Origin: Cellulomonas sp. JZ18 | GTDB lineage: Bacteria > Actinomycetota > Actinomycetes > Actinomycetales > Cellulomonadaceae | Direction of reading: 5' to 3' | Length of the DNA: 64,000 nucleotides | NCBI RefSeq assembly: GCF_009720485.1 | Contig: NZ_CP045245.1 | Location: 3,782,001-3,846,000, forward strand | Program-made: the position numbers and the translations under genes | Part shown: positions 9,156-18,515 of the stretch, one piece after another | Layout of the letters: every line of letters begins with the position of its first letter | How positions within the stretch are numbered: the first letter of the stretch is position 1 | Notes under the pieces: generated by a model | The model's database searches: none | The model's input: the letters and a program-made list of their open reading frames with translations, nothing else | What the model was told of the DNA's origin: nothing

Positions 9156-9229
9156 GTCGAGCGCGCCCGTTCCCCGTCGAGCGCGCCCCTCACGACGGGC
9201 GCGCTCGCGGGACACGGGGTGCGCTCGAC
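9156..9229. repeat. Long imperfect inverted repeat (33-nt arms)
   Basis: Arms 9156-9188 and 9197-9229 pair over most of their length around an 8-nt loop. The left arm also contains the same GTCGAGCGCGCCC twice (9156-9168 and 9176-9188). It lies between the GH3 stop and the ABC gene and could act as a GH3 terminator, but it lacks a T-tract. Confidence 0.55.
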
Positions 9230-9298
9230 GGACACGTCGTCGGCACCGATCGGTGGATACCGCTTTCCATCAGTCGTCCGCCGGGTGACCATGAGGCG

Positions 9299-11068
9299 GT
9301 GACGTCCCCCGCCTCGCGGCACTCCCCCGTCGACGTCGACGGCCAGCACCCCGTCCGGTCCGTCTTCCACCTCCTGGGCATGCACCGCCGGCGCATCGCC
9401 ACGGCGGTGTTCTTCTTCGCGCTCAAGGACACGCCGCTGTGGCTGATGCCGTTCATCACGGCGCGCGTCATCGACGTCGTCGTCGACCGCCGGCCGCTGC
9501 ACGAGCTGTGGCTGTGGGCCACGGTGGCGTTCGTCGCGCTGCTGCAGAACTACCCGAACCACGTCATGTACACGAAGCTGTTCATGGGCGCGGTCCGGCA
9601 GATCGGCGCCGACCTGCGCAACGCGCTCGCCGCACGGCTGCAGAGCCTGTCGATCGGCTTCCACACGCGCACGTCCGCCTCGATCGTGCAGACGAAGGTC
9701 GTGCGCGACGTCGAGAACGTCGAGCTCATGCTCCAGCAGGTCACGCACCCGCTGCTGTCGTCGTCGATGGTCGTCATGGGCGCCGTCGTCACCACGGCGA
9801 CCTCCGTGCCGCAGTTCCTGCCCGTGTACGCGCTGACCATCCCGCTCGCCGTGCTGCTGCGGTACGGGCTCGCGCGCCGCTCCCGCGAGCGCAACGAGGC
9901 CTTCCGCAAGCAGGTCGAGCGGTTCTCCGCGCGCGTCGGCGAGATGGCGACGCTCATGCCGATCACCCGCGCGCACGGGCTGGAGGCGACGGCGCAGGAG
10001 CGGGTCGCGGAGGGCGCGGAGGGCGTGCGCACGTCCGGGTACGAGCTCGACGTGCTCAACGGCCGGTTCGCGTCGCTGTCCTGGGTCGGGCTGCAGCTGC
10101 TCGGCGTCGGCTGCCTCGTGCTCGCCGCGACGGCGGCCCTGACCGGCTGGTTCCCGGTGACGGCCGGGCAGGTCGTGCTGCTGTCGTCGAACTTCACGCT
10201 CATCACCGGCGGCGTCACGCAGCTGCTCATGCTCCTGCCGGTGGCGGCCAAGGGCACCGAGTCCGTGCGGTCGATCGCCGAGGTGCTCGCGGAGCCCGAC
10301 GTCGAGCAGAACGAGGGCAAGGCGCCGGTCACCGCGGTCCAGGGGCGGCTCACGTTCGACGCGGTGCACTTCCGCTACGACGACGCCGACGGGCACGCGC
10401 TCGACGGCGTCGACCTCGACGTGCACCCGGGCGAGACGGTCGCGTTCGTCGGGCCGTCCGGGTCGGGCAAGTCCACCGTGCTGAACCTGGCGCTCGGGTT
10501 CCTGCGGCCGACGTCCGGGCGGCTGCTGCTCGACGGCGTCGACGCCGCGACGCTCGACCTGCGCACGTTCCGCCGGTACGTGTCCGTGGTGCCGCAGGAG
10601 TCCGTGCTGTTCGAGGGGTCGATCCGCGACAACGTCACGTACGGGCTCGGGCCCGTGCCCGACGAGCGGGTCCGAGCCGCCCTCGAGGACGCCAACGCCG
10701 CCGAGATCGTCGACGCCCTGCCCGACGGCTGGCACACCGTGGTCGGCGAGCGCGGCGCGCGTCTGTCCGGGGGGCAGCGCCAGCGCATCGCCATCGCCCG
10801 CGCGCTCGTGCGCGACCCCCGCGTGCTGCTGCTCGACGAGGCCACGTCCGCGCTCGACCCGGAGTCGGAGGCGCTCGTCCGCGACGCGCTCGCCCGCCTC
10901 ATGCGCGGGCGCACCACGCTCGTGGTGGCGCACCGCCTGTCCACCATCCGCGACGCCGACCGGATCGTCGTGCTCGACCAGGGCCGGATCGTCGAGACCG
11001 GCCGGCACGAGGAGCTCATGGCCGCCGGCGGCCGCTACGCCCGCCTGGAACGCGCGCAGCGGGTCTGA
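9299..11068 (+). CDS. ABC transporter, fused permease/ATPase (exporter type)
   Basis: A 589-residue ABC half-transporter starting at GTG 9299. The membrane domain occupies about residues 20-310. The nucleotide-binding domain has Walker A GPSGSGKST (about 384), Q-loop VVPQESVLF, signature LSGGQRQRIAIARAL (about 490), Walker B VLLLDEATSALDPES and H-loop AHRLSTI. It looks like a multidrug or lipid exporter. No substrate clue is present and no partner half-transporter is adjacent, so a homodimer is likely. It is not closely alike to the one at 2625 outside the ATPase motifs. It is convergent with the NUDIX gene. Confidence 0.9.
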   Translation: MTSPASRHSPVDVDGQHPVRSVFHLLGMHRRRIATAVFFFALKDTPLWLMPFITARVIDVVVDRRPLHELWLWATVAFVALLQNYPNHVMYTKLFMGAVRQIGADLRNALAARLQSLSIGFHTRTSASIVQTKVVRDVENVELMLQQVTHPLLSSSMVVMGAVVTTATSVPQFLPVYALTIPLAVLLRYGLARRSRERNEAFRKQVERFSARVGEMATLMPITRAHGLEATAQERVAEGAEGVRTSGYELDVLNGRFASLSWVGLQLLGVGCLVLAATAALTGWFPVTAGQVVLLSSNFTLITGGVTQLLMLLPVAAKGTESVRSIAEVLAEPDVEQNEGKAPVTAVQGRLTFDAVHFRYDDADGHALDGVDLDVHPGETVAFVGPSGSGKSTVLNLALGFLRPTSGRLLLDGVDAATLDLRTFRRYVSVVPQESVLFEGSIRDNVTYGLGPVPDERVRAALEDANAAEIVDALPDGWHTVVGERGARLSGGQRQRIAIARALVRDPRVLLLDEATSALDPESEALVRDALARLMRGRTTLVVAHRLSTIRDADRIVVLDQGRIVETGRHEELMAAGGRYARLERAQRV

Positions 11069-11096
11069 CGCGACGCCACGGGCGGGGCCGCGGCCG

Positions 11097-11648
11097 TCAG
11101 GTCAGGCGGCCCAGGTGGAGGGCCGCGAGCGCGAGGGCCGTCACCGTCTCCCCGTCGCGGACGCGGCCGTCGCGGACCATCGCGAGGACCTCGGCGAAGG
11201 GCACGGTCCGGACCTCGCTGATGCCCTCGTGCGCCTGCTCCTGGGCGGTGGCGTCCGCGTCCCCCACGGGGGAGAGCCCGCGCGCGACGAACACGTGCTC
11301 GGGTGCGCGCGCGATCCCGTTCAGCGCCTCGGTCGTCCCGACGTGCACCCACTCGCGTGCGAGGAGCCCCGCCTCCTCCGCGAGCTCGCGCTGCGCGGCC
11401 ACCAGCGGCTCCTGCCCGTCGGTGCCGCCCGCCGGCACCTCGACCGACGCGGGACCGGTCGTGTACCGGTCGGTCGTGACGAGCACGACCTCGTCGTCGT
11501 CGGTCAGCGCGACGACGAACACCGACGGGCGCAGCTCCACCCAGCCGTACAGCGCGGGGCTGCCGTCAGGGGCGACCGCGTCGTCCTCCCGCACGACGAT
11601 CCACGGGTTCTCGTACACGACGCGGGAGGAGACGGTCTGCCAGGTCAT
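11097..11648 (-). CDS. NUDIX hydrolase (ADP-ribose pyrophosphatase-like)
   Basis: 183 residues. The Nudix box reads GGTDGQEPLVAAQRELAEEAG, in which the catalytic REL-EE core is intact while the first conserved Glu position falls on Gln. The upstream VEVPAGG and the YENPWIVVREDD N-terminus are typical of the ADP-ribose/nucleotide-sugar pyrophosphatase group. It would hydrolyse a nucleoside diphosphate linked to another moiety using Mg2+ in the cytoplasm. It starts at ATG 11646-11648 and stands alone, convergent with the ABC gene. Confidence 0.85.
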   Translation of the reverse strand: MTWQTVSSRVVYENPWIVVREDDAVAPDGSPALYGWVELRPSVFVVALTDDDEVVLVTTDRYTTGPASVEVPAGGTDGQEPLVAAQRELAEEAGLLAREWVHVGTTEALNGIARAPEHVFVARGLSPVGDADATAQEQAHEGISEVRTVPFAEVLAMVRDGRVRDGETVTALALAALHLGRLT

Positions 11649-11705
11649 GCCCCGACGGTAGGCCGTCGGCGGTGCTCACCGACGCCGAGGGGCCGAGCGC
11701 CGGCG

Positions 11706-13679
11706 TCACGACGCCGACGCCGGTGACGCCGAGGACCACCGGTCCTGCCCGTGCGTGTGCGGTCGCGACGGCGGGTCGCCCGGCGACGGGTAGGCGCGCT
11801 CGTCCTGCGCGTCGACGACGTGCGCGTCGGTGTCGCCGCCGACCGCGAGCGCCGCGTGCACGAGGGCCAGGTGCGAGAGGGCCTGCGGCAGGTTGCCGAG
11901 GAACTCGCCCGTACGGGCGTCGATCATCTCCGACCAGATGCCGACGTCGTTGGCCTGCTCCAGCAGGTCGTCCATCCACGCGCGCGCCTCGTCGACGCGG
12001 CCCAGCAGCGCGGCCGCGCGCACGCCCCAGAACGCGCACGCGACGAACGTGCCCTCCTCGTCCTGCATGCCGGAGTACCGCCAGAGCAGCGCCCCGGCGC
12101 CGAGCTCGCGGCGGATCGCGTCGAGCGTCGAGGACAGCCGCTCGGGGGTGTCGAACTCCTGGTCGACGAAGAGCAGCACCGACGCGTCGAGCGCGTCCGT
12201 GCCCGGGTGCATGACGTAGGCCTGCTTCGCGTCCGACCAGCACTCGGCGCGCACCCACGCGGCGATCGCCTCCGCCTCGGAGCGCCAGCGCTCCGCGTCG
12301 CCGGGCAGGTGCCCCTCCTCCGCGAGGTGCGCCGCGCACAGCAGCGCGTGCCGGCAGCCCAGGGCGGAGGACGTGTACCGGTGCTCGTCGGTGAGCTCCC
12401 AGATGCCGGCGTCCGGCCGGCGCCAGGCGTCGCAGGCGCGGTCCGCGACGCCGGTGAGCACGCGGGACGTCTCGGCGTCGAGCAGGTTGCCCGCGTCGAC
12501 GTAGGTGCGCACCACGCCCATGAGGTCCCCGTAGGTGCCGAGCTGGAGCTGACGCGAGGCCCGGTTCCCGTCGACGACGGGGCCGATGCCGCGCCACCCG
12601 GGCACGTCCCGCTCGGCGCGCCCGTGCGCGAGCTCCCCGTCGAGCGTGAAGAACACCGTCGGGGGGTGCTTGGCGACGGTCCGCAGCGTCCAGGCCATCG
12701 CCGCGTGCGTCTCCTCACGCAGCCCGAACCGCGTGAGCGCGTCGACGACGTACGCGACGTCCCGGACCCACGCGTACCGGTAGTCCCAGTTCTTGCCGCC
12801 GTCCCAGGACTCCGGCAGCGCGGTCGTGCCGGCGGCCGCGACGGCGCCCGTCGGGGAGTGGATGAGCAGCTTGAGCGCGAGCGCGCTGCGCTGCACCGCC
12901 TGCGCCCAGGGCCCGCCGTAGTGGAACTCGCGGGTCCAGGTGCGCCAGTTCTCGACGGTCCGCTCGATGCCGCGGTCCATCTCCTCCGGGTCGGGCACGT
13001 ACACCGGCTCGTCCTGCGTGCCCGCGAGGCCGAGCACGTGCCGGGACCCCGGCGCGGTGGTGAGCACGCCGGCGACCTCCCGGTCGTCCACGTGCGTCGT
13101 CATCTCCCCCAGGGTCGCGACGACCACGGAGACCCCGTCCAGCGTGATGACCGGCCCCCGCCGCGTGCGCCGCACCCACGGGGACGCCGTGCCGAGCATG
13201 GTCCCGGGCACGACGCGCCACGCCATCGGGACGCTCCCCGTGACGCCCTCGACGCGTCGCACCAGCTCGCACCACGGCAGCCGGCCGGCCACGCCGGTGG
13301 TCGTCGCGTCGGTCACGCGCGCCTCGCCCGTGGCCGTCACGAACCGGGTGACCAGCACGTTCGTGCCCGGCACGTAGGCGCGGGCGACCTCGAACGGCAC
13401 GGTCGGGGCGAGCTCGACGTACCCGCCGCCGACCGGGTCGAGGACCGCCGCGAACGCCGGCTGCGTGTCGAGCACGGGCACGGGGAACCAGTCGATGCGG
13501 CCGTCGTCCGCCACCAGGGCGACCGTCCGGCCGTCCCCGATCGCCGCGTACGCGCGCAGCGGCACGTACCCGTCCGTGCGGGGCGTGGGCGGCCGCGGGT
13601 CGTCGGCGTCGCGTCGGCCGGACCCCGGGATGCCCTCGTCCGCGGTGAGCGAGTCCGGCAGCGCCGGGTCGTCGGTCAC
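11706..13679 (-). CDS. Glycoside hydrolase family 15 protein (glucoamylase/trehalase-like)
   Basis: 657 residues, cytoplasmic (no signal). An N-terminal beta-sandwich ([34 protein letters not shown]) leads into an (alpha/alpha)6 barrel with the GH15 marks [37 protein letters not shown] (about 423) and [20 protein letters not shown] (about 581), where the acid/base glutamates are expected. Such bacterial GH15s hydrolyse trehalose, dextrin or isomaltose-type alpha-glucosides. The ATG at 13677-13679 overlaps the stop of the upstream SDR gene (ATGA), implying translational coupling. The C-terminus ends in a Ser/Pro-rich disordered tail. Substrate is not determined by what I can see. Confidence 0.88.
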   Translation of the reverse strand: MTDDPALPDSLTADEGIPGSGRRDADDPRPPTPRTDGYVPLRAYAAIGDGRTVALVADDGRIDWFPVPVLDTQPAFAAVLDPVGGGYVELAPTVPFEVARAYVPGTNVLVTRFVTATGEARVTDATTTGVAGRLPWCELVRRVEGVTGSVPMAWRVVPGTMLGTASPWVRRTRRGPVITLDGVSVVVATLGEMTTHVDDREVAGVLTTAPGSRHVLGLAGTQDEPVYVPDPEEMDRGIERTVENWRTWTREFHYGGPWAQAVQRSALALKLLIHSPTGAVAAAGTTALPESWDGGKNWDYRYAWVRDVAYVVDALTRFGLREETHAAMAWTLRTVAKHPPTVFFTLDGELAHGRAERDVPGWRGIGPVVDGNRASRQLQLGTYGDLMGVVRTYVDAGNLLDAETSRVLTGVADRACDAWRRPDAGIWELTDEHRYTSSALGCRHALLCAAHLAEEGHLPGDAERWRSEAEAIAAWVRAECWSDAKQAYVMHPGTDALDASVLLFVDQEFDTPERLSSTLDAIRRELGAGALLWRYSGMQDEEGTFVACAFWGVRAAALLGRVDEARAWMDDLLEQANDVGIWSEMIDARTGEFLGNLPQALSHLALVHAALAVGGDTDAHVVDAQDERAYPSPGDPPSRPHTHGQDRWSSASPASAS

Positions 13680-14569
13680 GGGGTCGGCATCCCGCCCGTC
13701 ACCGCGATCGTCGCGCCGCTGACGTAGCTCGACTCCTGCGACGCGAGGAACACGTACGCGGGTGCGAGCTCGGCCGGCTGACCCGCGCGGCCGTACGGCG
13801 TCTGCTCACCGAACTCCGGCAGCGCCTCGGGCGGCTGACCGCCCGCGGCCTGCAGCGGCGTCCACACCGGCCCCGGCGCCACGACGTTGACGCGGATCCC
13901 CTTCGGCGCGAGCTGGCCGGCGAGGGCCTTGGAGATCGTGTTGATCGCGGCCTTCGTCGTCGCGTAGTCCACGAGGTTGGGCGACGGCTGGTACGCCTGG
14001 ATGGAGCTCGTGTTGATGATCGACGCACCCTTGGGCAGGTGCGGCAGCGCCTCCTGCACGATCCAGAACAGCGCGTGCACGTTGGTGCGGAACGTCTGGT
14101 CGAAGCTCTCGCTCGTCAGGTCGGCGAGGTCCTCGACGTGCTGCTGGCGGCCCGCGATGTTCGCGATGACGTCGATGCCGCCGAGCTCGTCGACGGTCGT
14201 GCGCACCAGCCCGCGGGCCACCTGCTCGTCCGACACGTCGCCGGGCGCCAGGACGCACCGGCGCCCGGCCTCCTCGACGAGCCGGCGCACGACGTCCGCG
14301 TCCTCCTGCTCCTGCGGCAGGTACGACAGCACGACGTCCGCGCCCTCGCGGGCGAACGCCACGGCGACCGCCCGCCCGATGCCCGAGTCCCCGCCGGTCA
14401 CCAGCGCCCTGCGTCCCTCGAGCCGCCCGCTGCCGCGGTAGGTGTCGAAGCCGTGGTCGGCGGTCGGCGTCAGGTCGGCGTCGAGCCCCGGGCCGTCCAG
14501 CGTCTGCTCCGGGATCTCCGGCTGCGGGTACTGCGAGATCGGGTCCGTCATCGTGTACTGGTCGGCCAT
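13676..14569 (-). CDS. SDR family oxidoreductase (YhdF/YdaD-like stress dehydrogenase)
   Basis: 297 residues, ATG 14567-14569 after GGAGGCCCACC. The N-terminal tail ([20 protein letters not shown]) is typical of the 'general stress protein 39' type of SDR. The Rossmann motif [16 protein letters not shown], and the catalytic set with Ser in INTSSIQAY and YATTK (Tyr-x-x-x-Lys) are all present, ending with GGMPTP. It is predicted to be an NAD(P)-dependent oxidoreductase in the cytoplasm. It is the first gene of a two-gene operon with GH15, sharing ATGA. Confidence 0.9.
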   Translation of the reverse strand: MADQYTMTDPISQYPQPEIPEQTLDGPGLDADLTPTADHGFDTYRGSGRLEGRRALVTGGDSGIGRAVAVAFAREGADVVLSYLPQEQEDADVVRRLVEEAGRRCVLAPGDVSDEQVARGLVRTTVDELGGIDVIANIAGRQQHVEDLADLTSESFDQTFRTNVHALFWIVQEALPHLPKGASIINTSSIQAYQPSPNLVDYATTKAAINTISKALAGQLAPKGIRVNVVAPGPVWTPLQAAGGQPPEALPEFGEQTPYGRAGQPAELAPAYVFLASQESSYVSGATIAVTGGMPTP

Positions 14570-14742
14570 GGTGGGCCTCCTGTCCTCGCGTGCGGGGTGG
14601 GTGGGGCGGGATCGGGACGGGGTCGGACGGGCGCCGGCACGCACCCTGCCCTGGGCCGGTCGACCCCGGACGGCCCTTCCTCCCGGCCGTGGACCGGCGT
14701 GCGCGGGTGCCGGGCTGGGGTCGGCTCGGGGCGAGCCGGGCG

Positions 14743-15204
14743 TCAGCGCGACGTGGCGACGAGCTTGTTCGCGGTCGACAGCACGACGGCGTCCTCGGCG
14801 AAGCCCGCGGCGCGGCCGCTCAGGAAGGACGGGCCGTGGTCGGCCGCCCACTCCCGCCACGACGCGCCCCCGACGGCGCCCGCGAAGGCGCCGGCCGCGC
14901 CCGCCAGGCCGGCGAGCACGACGGCCGGGACGCGGCGTCGCTCGACGAGCGCGAGCGCGACGGCACCGCCGGCGCCGGACAGCAGCCGGCCGGTCAGCAT
15001 CGGCGGGACCAGCCGGCTCGGCAGGCCGGGCAGCTTGTCCGTGACGGTCTCCCCGACGAGCGCGGCCCGCGCCAGCGTGCGCGCGAGCGCGGGACCGACG
15101 CCCCGCCTGCCCTCCGTCGCGGCGAGCACGGGCACCGCCACCCCGACGGCCGCCCGTCCGCCGGCGGCCAGACCGAGCGCTGCAGAACGCACGAGAGCTC
15201 CCAT
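14743..15204 (-). CDS. Small membrane protein, hypothetical (153 aa)
   Basis: Ala/Gly-rich protein with hydrophobic stretches ([40 protein letters not shown] and [17 protein letters not shown]), suggesting three or so membrane helices. It resembles the DUF4126/DUF4267-like group of small actinobacterial membrane proteins, but the match is loose. It starts at ATG 15202-15204 with a weak ribosome site. It sits alone between the SDR operon and the dcd operon on the same strand. Function unknown. Confidence 0.6.
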   Translation of the reverse strand: MGALVRSAALGLAAGGRAAVGVAVPVLAATEGRRGVGPALARTLARAALVGETVTDKLPGLPSRLVPPMLTGRLLSGAGGAVALALVERRRVPAVVLAGLAGAAGAFAGAVGGASWREWAADHGPSFLSGRAAGFAEDAVVLSTANKLVATSR

Positions 15205-15284
15205 GCCTCGTGTCTACCGGCGCGCGAGCGAGGCGGCATCCCGAGGGCGCGCCCTCCCGGACGTGCGACCCGGACCCGCCGGCG

Positions 15285-16436
15285 TCAGAGGTCCGCCGGG
15301 TCCACCAGGAAGTCGGCCTCGTCGGCGATCTCGCCGCCGAGCTCGGCGTGCAGCACGCGCGCGATGGCCGACACGAGCGGCGCGGACCGGCTGCGCGCGA
15401 CCCGGTGCTCCAGCGTGGGGCGCTCCTGCTCCAGCTGCTCGATCTCGCGCGGCTCCCAGCGGACGCGGTACGCGACCACCCCGTCCGCCACCCACGGCAG
15501 GCCCTCCAGCAGCGGCGGCAGCTGCTCGGTGGCGGCCACCTCGACCGCGAGCATGCCGTCGACGCCCAGGTCGACGAGCACCCCGAACGCCTCCGACGGC
15601 GGGGGTGCCGCGAGCATGAGCTCGTCGTACGCGTCGGCCTCCGCCATGAGCCGGTGCCGCTCGGCCTCGTCCGCGACGCCGTACCGCTCCAGCGCGGCGC
15701 GCAGGCCCGACCCGCCCGCCTCGGGCGAGCCGCCCACGGCCCCCTGCGAACCGCGCCCGGTGCGCGACGCCGGTCCCTGCCACGCACCCGGCGTCGGCAC
15801 CGACAGGTACGCGCGCGGCTGCACGCGCTGCACGACGCCCAGCACCTCGTCCGGCTCGAGCCAGCGCGGCGTCAGGACGGTCAGGTCGGTCGACGCGTCG
15901 GGGTCGGGGGTGAGGATCGCGCCGGTCTGGGTGCGCACGGCGCCGCCGAGCCGGCGCGCCGCGGCCACGAGCCACTGCACGACGCGCTCCTCCTCCCGCA
16001 CCGGCAGCCCGTCGGGGAAGGCGCGCTTCAGGCCGTCCCGGTCGCCACCCGGCCACGGCCGGTCGCCGCGCTCGCGGGGTGCGGAGAGCACCCACACGGT
16101 CCGCGTCGTGCCGGGCAGCCCCAGCGCGACCGCGTCCTCGACGCCCACCGCGTAGGGACCGGCGAGCGACGAGAGCCGCGCGAGCCGCAGCGCCCGCACG
16201 GCCGCGGGAGCGGCGCCGCGGGGCACGGCCCGGATGCCGAGCGCGGCGGTCACCGCGGGCAGCACACCGGTGCGCGCGGACGCCTCGGGCGCGGGGGCGT
16301 CCTCCCAGCGCACGTTGCGGAACCGGCTGGAGGCGAGCACCTCGACCTCGTCGGGCTCGACCCCGTCGGGCAGCGCGAGCAGGTGCCGCTCGGCGAGCGT
16401 CGGGTCCTGGACGGGCAGCGGCGGCAGGTCGGCCAC
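15285..16436 (-). CDS. Uncharacterised protein, paralogue of the gene at 44229-45131
   Basis: 383 residues, soluble, no recognised domain. Landmarks: [19 protein letters not shown] near the N-terminus, [20 protein letters not shown] in the middle, [20 protein letters not shown], and a C-terminal block [20 protein letters not shown] followed by [20 protein letters not shown] and FLVDPADL. The gene at 44229-45131 has matching blocks in the same order, so the two form a family. It lies 3 nt downstream of dcd, so co-transcription is near certain, which hints at a housekeeping or nucleotide-linked setting. A low-complexity insert ([20 protein letters not shown]) separates the halves. Confidence 0.75.
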   Translation of the reverse strand: MADLPPLPVQDPTLAERHLLALPDGVEPDEVEVLASSRFRNVRWEDAPAPEASARTGVLPAVTAALGIRAVPRGAAPAAVRALRLARLSSLAGPYAVGVEDAVALGLPGTTRTVWVLSAPRERGDRPWPGGDRDGLKRAFPDGLPVREEERVVQWLVAAARRLGGAVRTQTGAILTPDPDASTDLTVLTPRWLEPDEVLGVVQRVQPRAYLSVPTPGAWQGPASRTGRGSQGAVGGSPEAGGSGLRAALERYGVADEAERHRLMAEADAYDELMLAAPPPSEAFGVLVDLGVDGMLAVEVAATEQLPPLLEGLPWVADGVVAYRVRWEPREIEQLEQERPTLEHRVARSRSAPLVSAIARVLHAELGGEIADEADFLVDPADL

Positions 16437-16439
16437 GCG

Positions 16440-17015
16440 TCAGACCTCCGTCCGGTGGAACCCCTGCCAGGACCGCGAGGCCGTCGGCCCCCGCTGCCCC
16501 TGGTAGCGCGAGCCGTAGGCCGGCGACCCGTAGGGGTTCTCCGCCGCGGACGACAGGCGGAAGAAGCAGAGCTGGCCGATCTTCATGCCGGGCCACAGCT
16601 GGATCGGCAGCGTCGCGACGTTCGACAGCTCGAGGGTCACGTGCCCGGAGAAGCCGGGGTCGATGAACCCGGCCGTCGAGTGCGTGAGCAGGCCGAGGCG
16701 CCCGAGCGACGACTTGCCCTCGAGGCGGGCCGCGACGTCGTCCGGCAGGGTCACGCGCTCGAACGTCGAGCCGAGCACGAACTCCCCCGGGTGCAGCACG
16801 AACGGCTCCCCCGGCTCGACCTCGACCAGCCGCGTCAGGTCGGGCTGCTCCGCCGCGGGGTCGATCACCGGGTACTTGTGGTTGTCGAACAGCCGGAAGT
16901 ACCGGTCGAGCCGCACGTCGATGCTGGACGGCTGGATCATCGCCGGCTCGTACGGGTCGAGGGCCACGCGCCCGGACTCGAGCTCGGCGCGGATGTCGCG
17001 GTCGGAGAGCAGCAC
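16440..17015 (-). CDS. dcd: dCTP deaminase (probably bifunctional deaminase/dUTPase)
   Basis: 191 residues, the usual Dcd length. The start is GTG 17013-17015 ([17 protein letters not shown]). Conserved blocks: [43 protein letters not shown] (with the catalytic Glu in [16 protein letters not shown]) and [17 protein letters not shown]. Dcd converts dCTP to dUTP for dTMP synthesis. Mycobacterial relatives also hydrolyse the dUTP to dUMP. It heads an operon with the uncharacterised gene at 15285, spacing 3 nt. Confidence 0.95.
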   Translation of the reverse strand: MLLSDRDIRAELESGRVALDPYEPAMIQPSSIDVRLDRYFRLFDNHKYPVIDPAAEQPDLTRLVEVEPGEPFVLHPGEFVLGSTFERVTLPDDVAARLEGKSSLGRLGLLTHSTAGFIDPGFSGHVTLELSNVATLPIQLWPGMKIGQLCFFRLSSAAENPYGSPAYGSRYQGQRGPTASRSWQGFHRTEV

Positions 17016-17046
17016 GCGCCCACGGTAGTGGCCCCGCCCGCCCACC

Positions 17047-17090
17047 GTGCGCGGCCGTCCGCGTCCCCGTGCGCGGCCGTCCGCGTCCCC
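17047..17090. repeat. 22-bp perfect tandem duplication
   Basis: GTGCGCGGCCGTCCGCGTCC plus two C is present twice back to back (17047-17068 and 17069-17090) in the divergent gap between dcd and the MFS gene. It is probably a replication slippage product, and no function is visible. Confidence 0.6.
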
Positions 17091-17156
17091 CGGGTGCGGA
17101 CCCGCGACGCCACCCGATCGGGCGTGCCGACACCCCGGGGACGCCGCGCGGTGCCC

Positions 17157-17176
17157 GTCGAACCGGTTGCTACCGT
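17157..17176 (+). promoter_or_regulatory. Palindrome GAACCGGTTGC and -10 box before the MFS gene
   Basis: AACCGGTT (17160-17167) is a perfect palindrome of the type bound by LacI-family sugar regulators. It is followed by TACCGT at 17171-17176, a TANNNT -10 that ends 6 nt before GTG 17183, suggesting a leaderless transcript. A close relative (TCGAACCGCTTGC) occurs upstream of the first LPMO gene. Inference from position only. Confidence 0.4.
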
Positions 17177-17182
17177 GGCGGC

Positions 17183-18515
17183 GTGGTGGGGACCGACGGC
17201 CGGGAGGCCGCGCAGCGGGTCCCCCTCGTCGGATCCCTCGCGCTCGTCGCCGCCGCGCTCGCCGCCTGCTACGGCGCGGTCGTCGCGGTGCTGCTGCCGG
17301 CGCAGGTCGCCGCGCTCGACCCGGCCGCGAAGGTCGGCAACCTCGCCCTCGTCAGCACCGTGTCGTTCGCGTGCACCATCGCGGCGCAGCCGCTCGTGGG
17401 GGCGCTCAGCGACCGCACGCGCGGGCGGTGGGGGCGGCGCGTGCCGTGGGCGGTCGCCGGGGCGCTCGTCGCGGCGGCCGGGCTGCTCGCGCTGGGCGGT
17501 GCGACGACGCTCGCCGCGGTCACGGTGCTCTGGGTGGTCGCGCAGGTGGCGCTCAACGGGCTCGACGTCGCCACCTCGGCCGTCGTCCCCGACGAGGTCC
17601 CCCGCAGCGACGCGGCCGCGCCGTCGCGCTCATCGGGTTCGGTGCGGTCACGGGCGGCGCCGTCGCGGTGCTCGCGGCGGGGGCGTCCGCGGGGCGTCCG
17701 GCACCGGTGTGGGCAGGGCTGGCCGTCGCGGTCCTCGTCGCGACGTCCGTGTTCGTGGTCGTCGACGCGCGCCGCCGCCGGCTCGCCGTCGCCGACCCGT
17801 CCGCGCGCCCGCCCGACCCCGTCCGCGGGCCGTTCTGGCGCGGTCTGCTCGTCGACCCGCGCACCGAGCGGCGGTTCACCGACGCGTTCGTCTCCCGGCT
17901 GCTGTTCGTCCTGGCGTACCAGCTCGTCTACGCGTTCCAGCTGTACGTGCTCACGGACCACGTGGGCGTGCCGCCCGAGGCGGCCACCGCGCTCACGGGC
18001 GTGCTCACCGCCACGACGCTCGTGGCCGTGCTCGTCGCGGTCGTCGTGACCGGCTGGTGGAGCGACCGGGCCGGCACGCGCACCCCGTTCATGGTCGGCG
18101 CGTGCGGCCTGCTCGCGGTCGCGCTGCTCGTGCCGCTCGCGGTGCCGACGACGGGCGGGATGGCCGTCTTCGCGGTGCTCAAGGGGCTGGCGTTCGGCGC
18201 GCACATGGCGTCCGGGACGGCCCTCGTCACGGAGGTGCTGCCGGCGGGCGGTGCGAGCGCGGGCAAGGACCTCGGCCTGTACAACGTGGCGACGAACCTG
18301 CCGCAGACCCTCGCACCGGCGGTCGCGGCGACGGTCGTGGCGCACCTCGGCGGCTACCCGGCCCTGTTCGTCACGGCCGCCGGTGTCGCCGTGCTCGCGC
18401 TGCTCGTCGGCGTGCGGCTCGCACGGCGCGGCACGGTCCCCGGCCCGGCCCCGGCCCCGGCCCCGGCGACGCGACCCGGGAGCGGCCGGTCGCCGCCGGG
18501 CGGGGGCGCGCATGA
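17183..18515 (+). pseudogene. MFS transporter (sugar/glycoside type), two frameshifts
   Basis: Frame 2 from GTG 17183 gives the first helices and the MFS loop [20 protein letters not shown]. Near 17615-17635 the protein moves to frame 1 (AVALIGFGAVTGGAVAVLAA onward) with helices to about 18420. In the tandem CCCCGG stretch 18436-18468 it moves to frame 3 and ends ...AAGRGRA at TGA 18513-18515, overlapping the next start (ATGA). Restored, it is about 444 residues with 12 predicted helices. The likely cargo is a sugar or glycoside because of the conserved loop and the MalT-like regulator downstream. Both shifts lie in GC-rich runs or short repeats, so either decay or error is possible. Confidence 0.75.
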
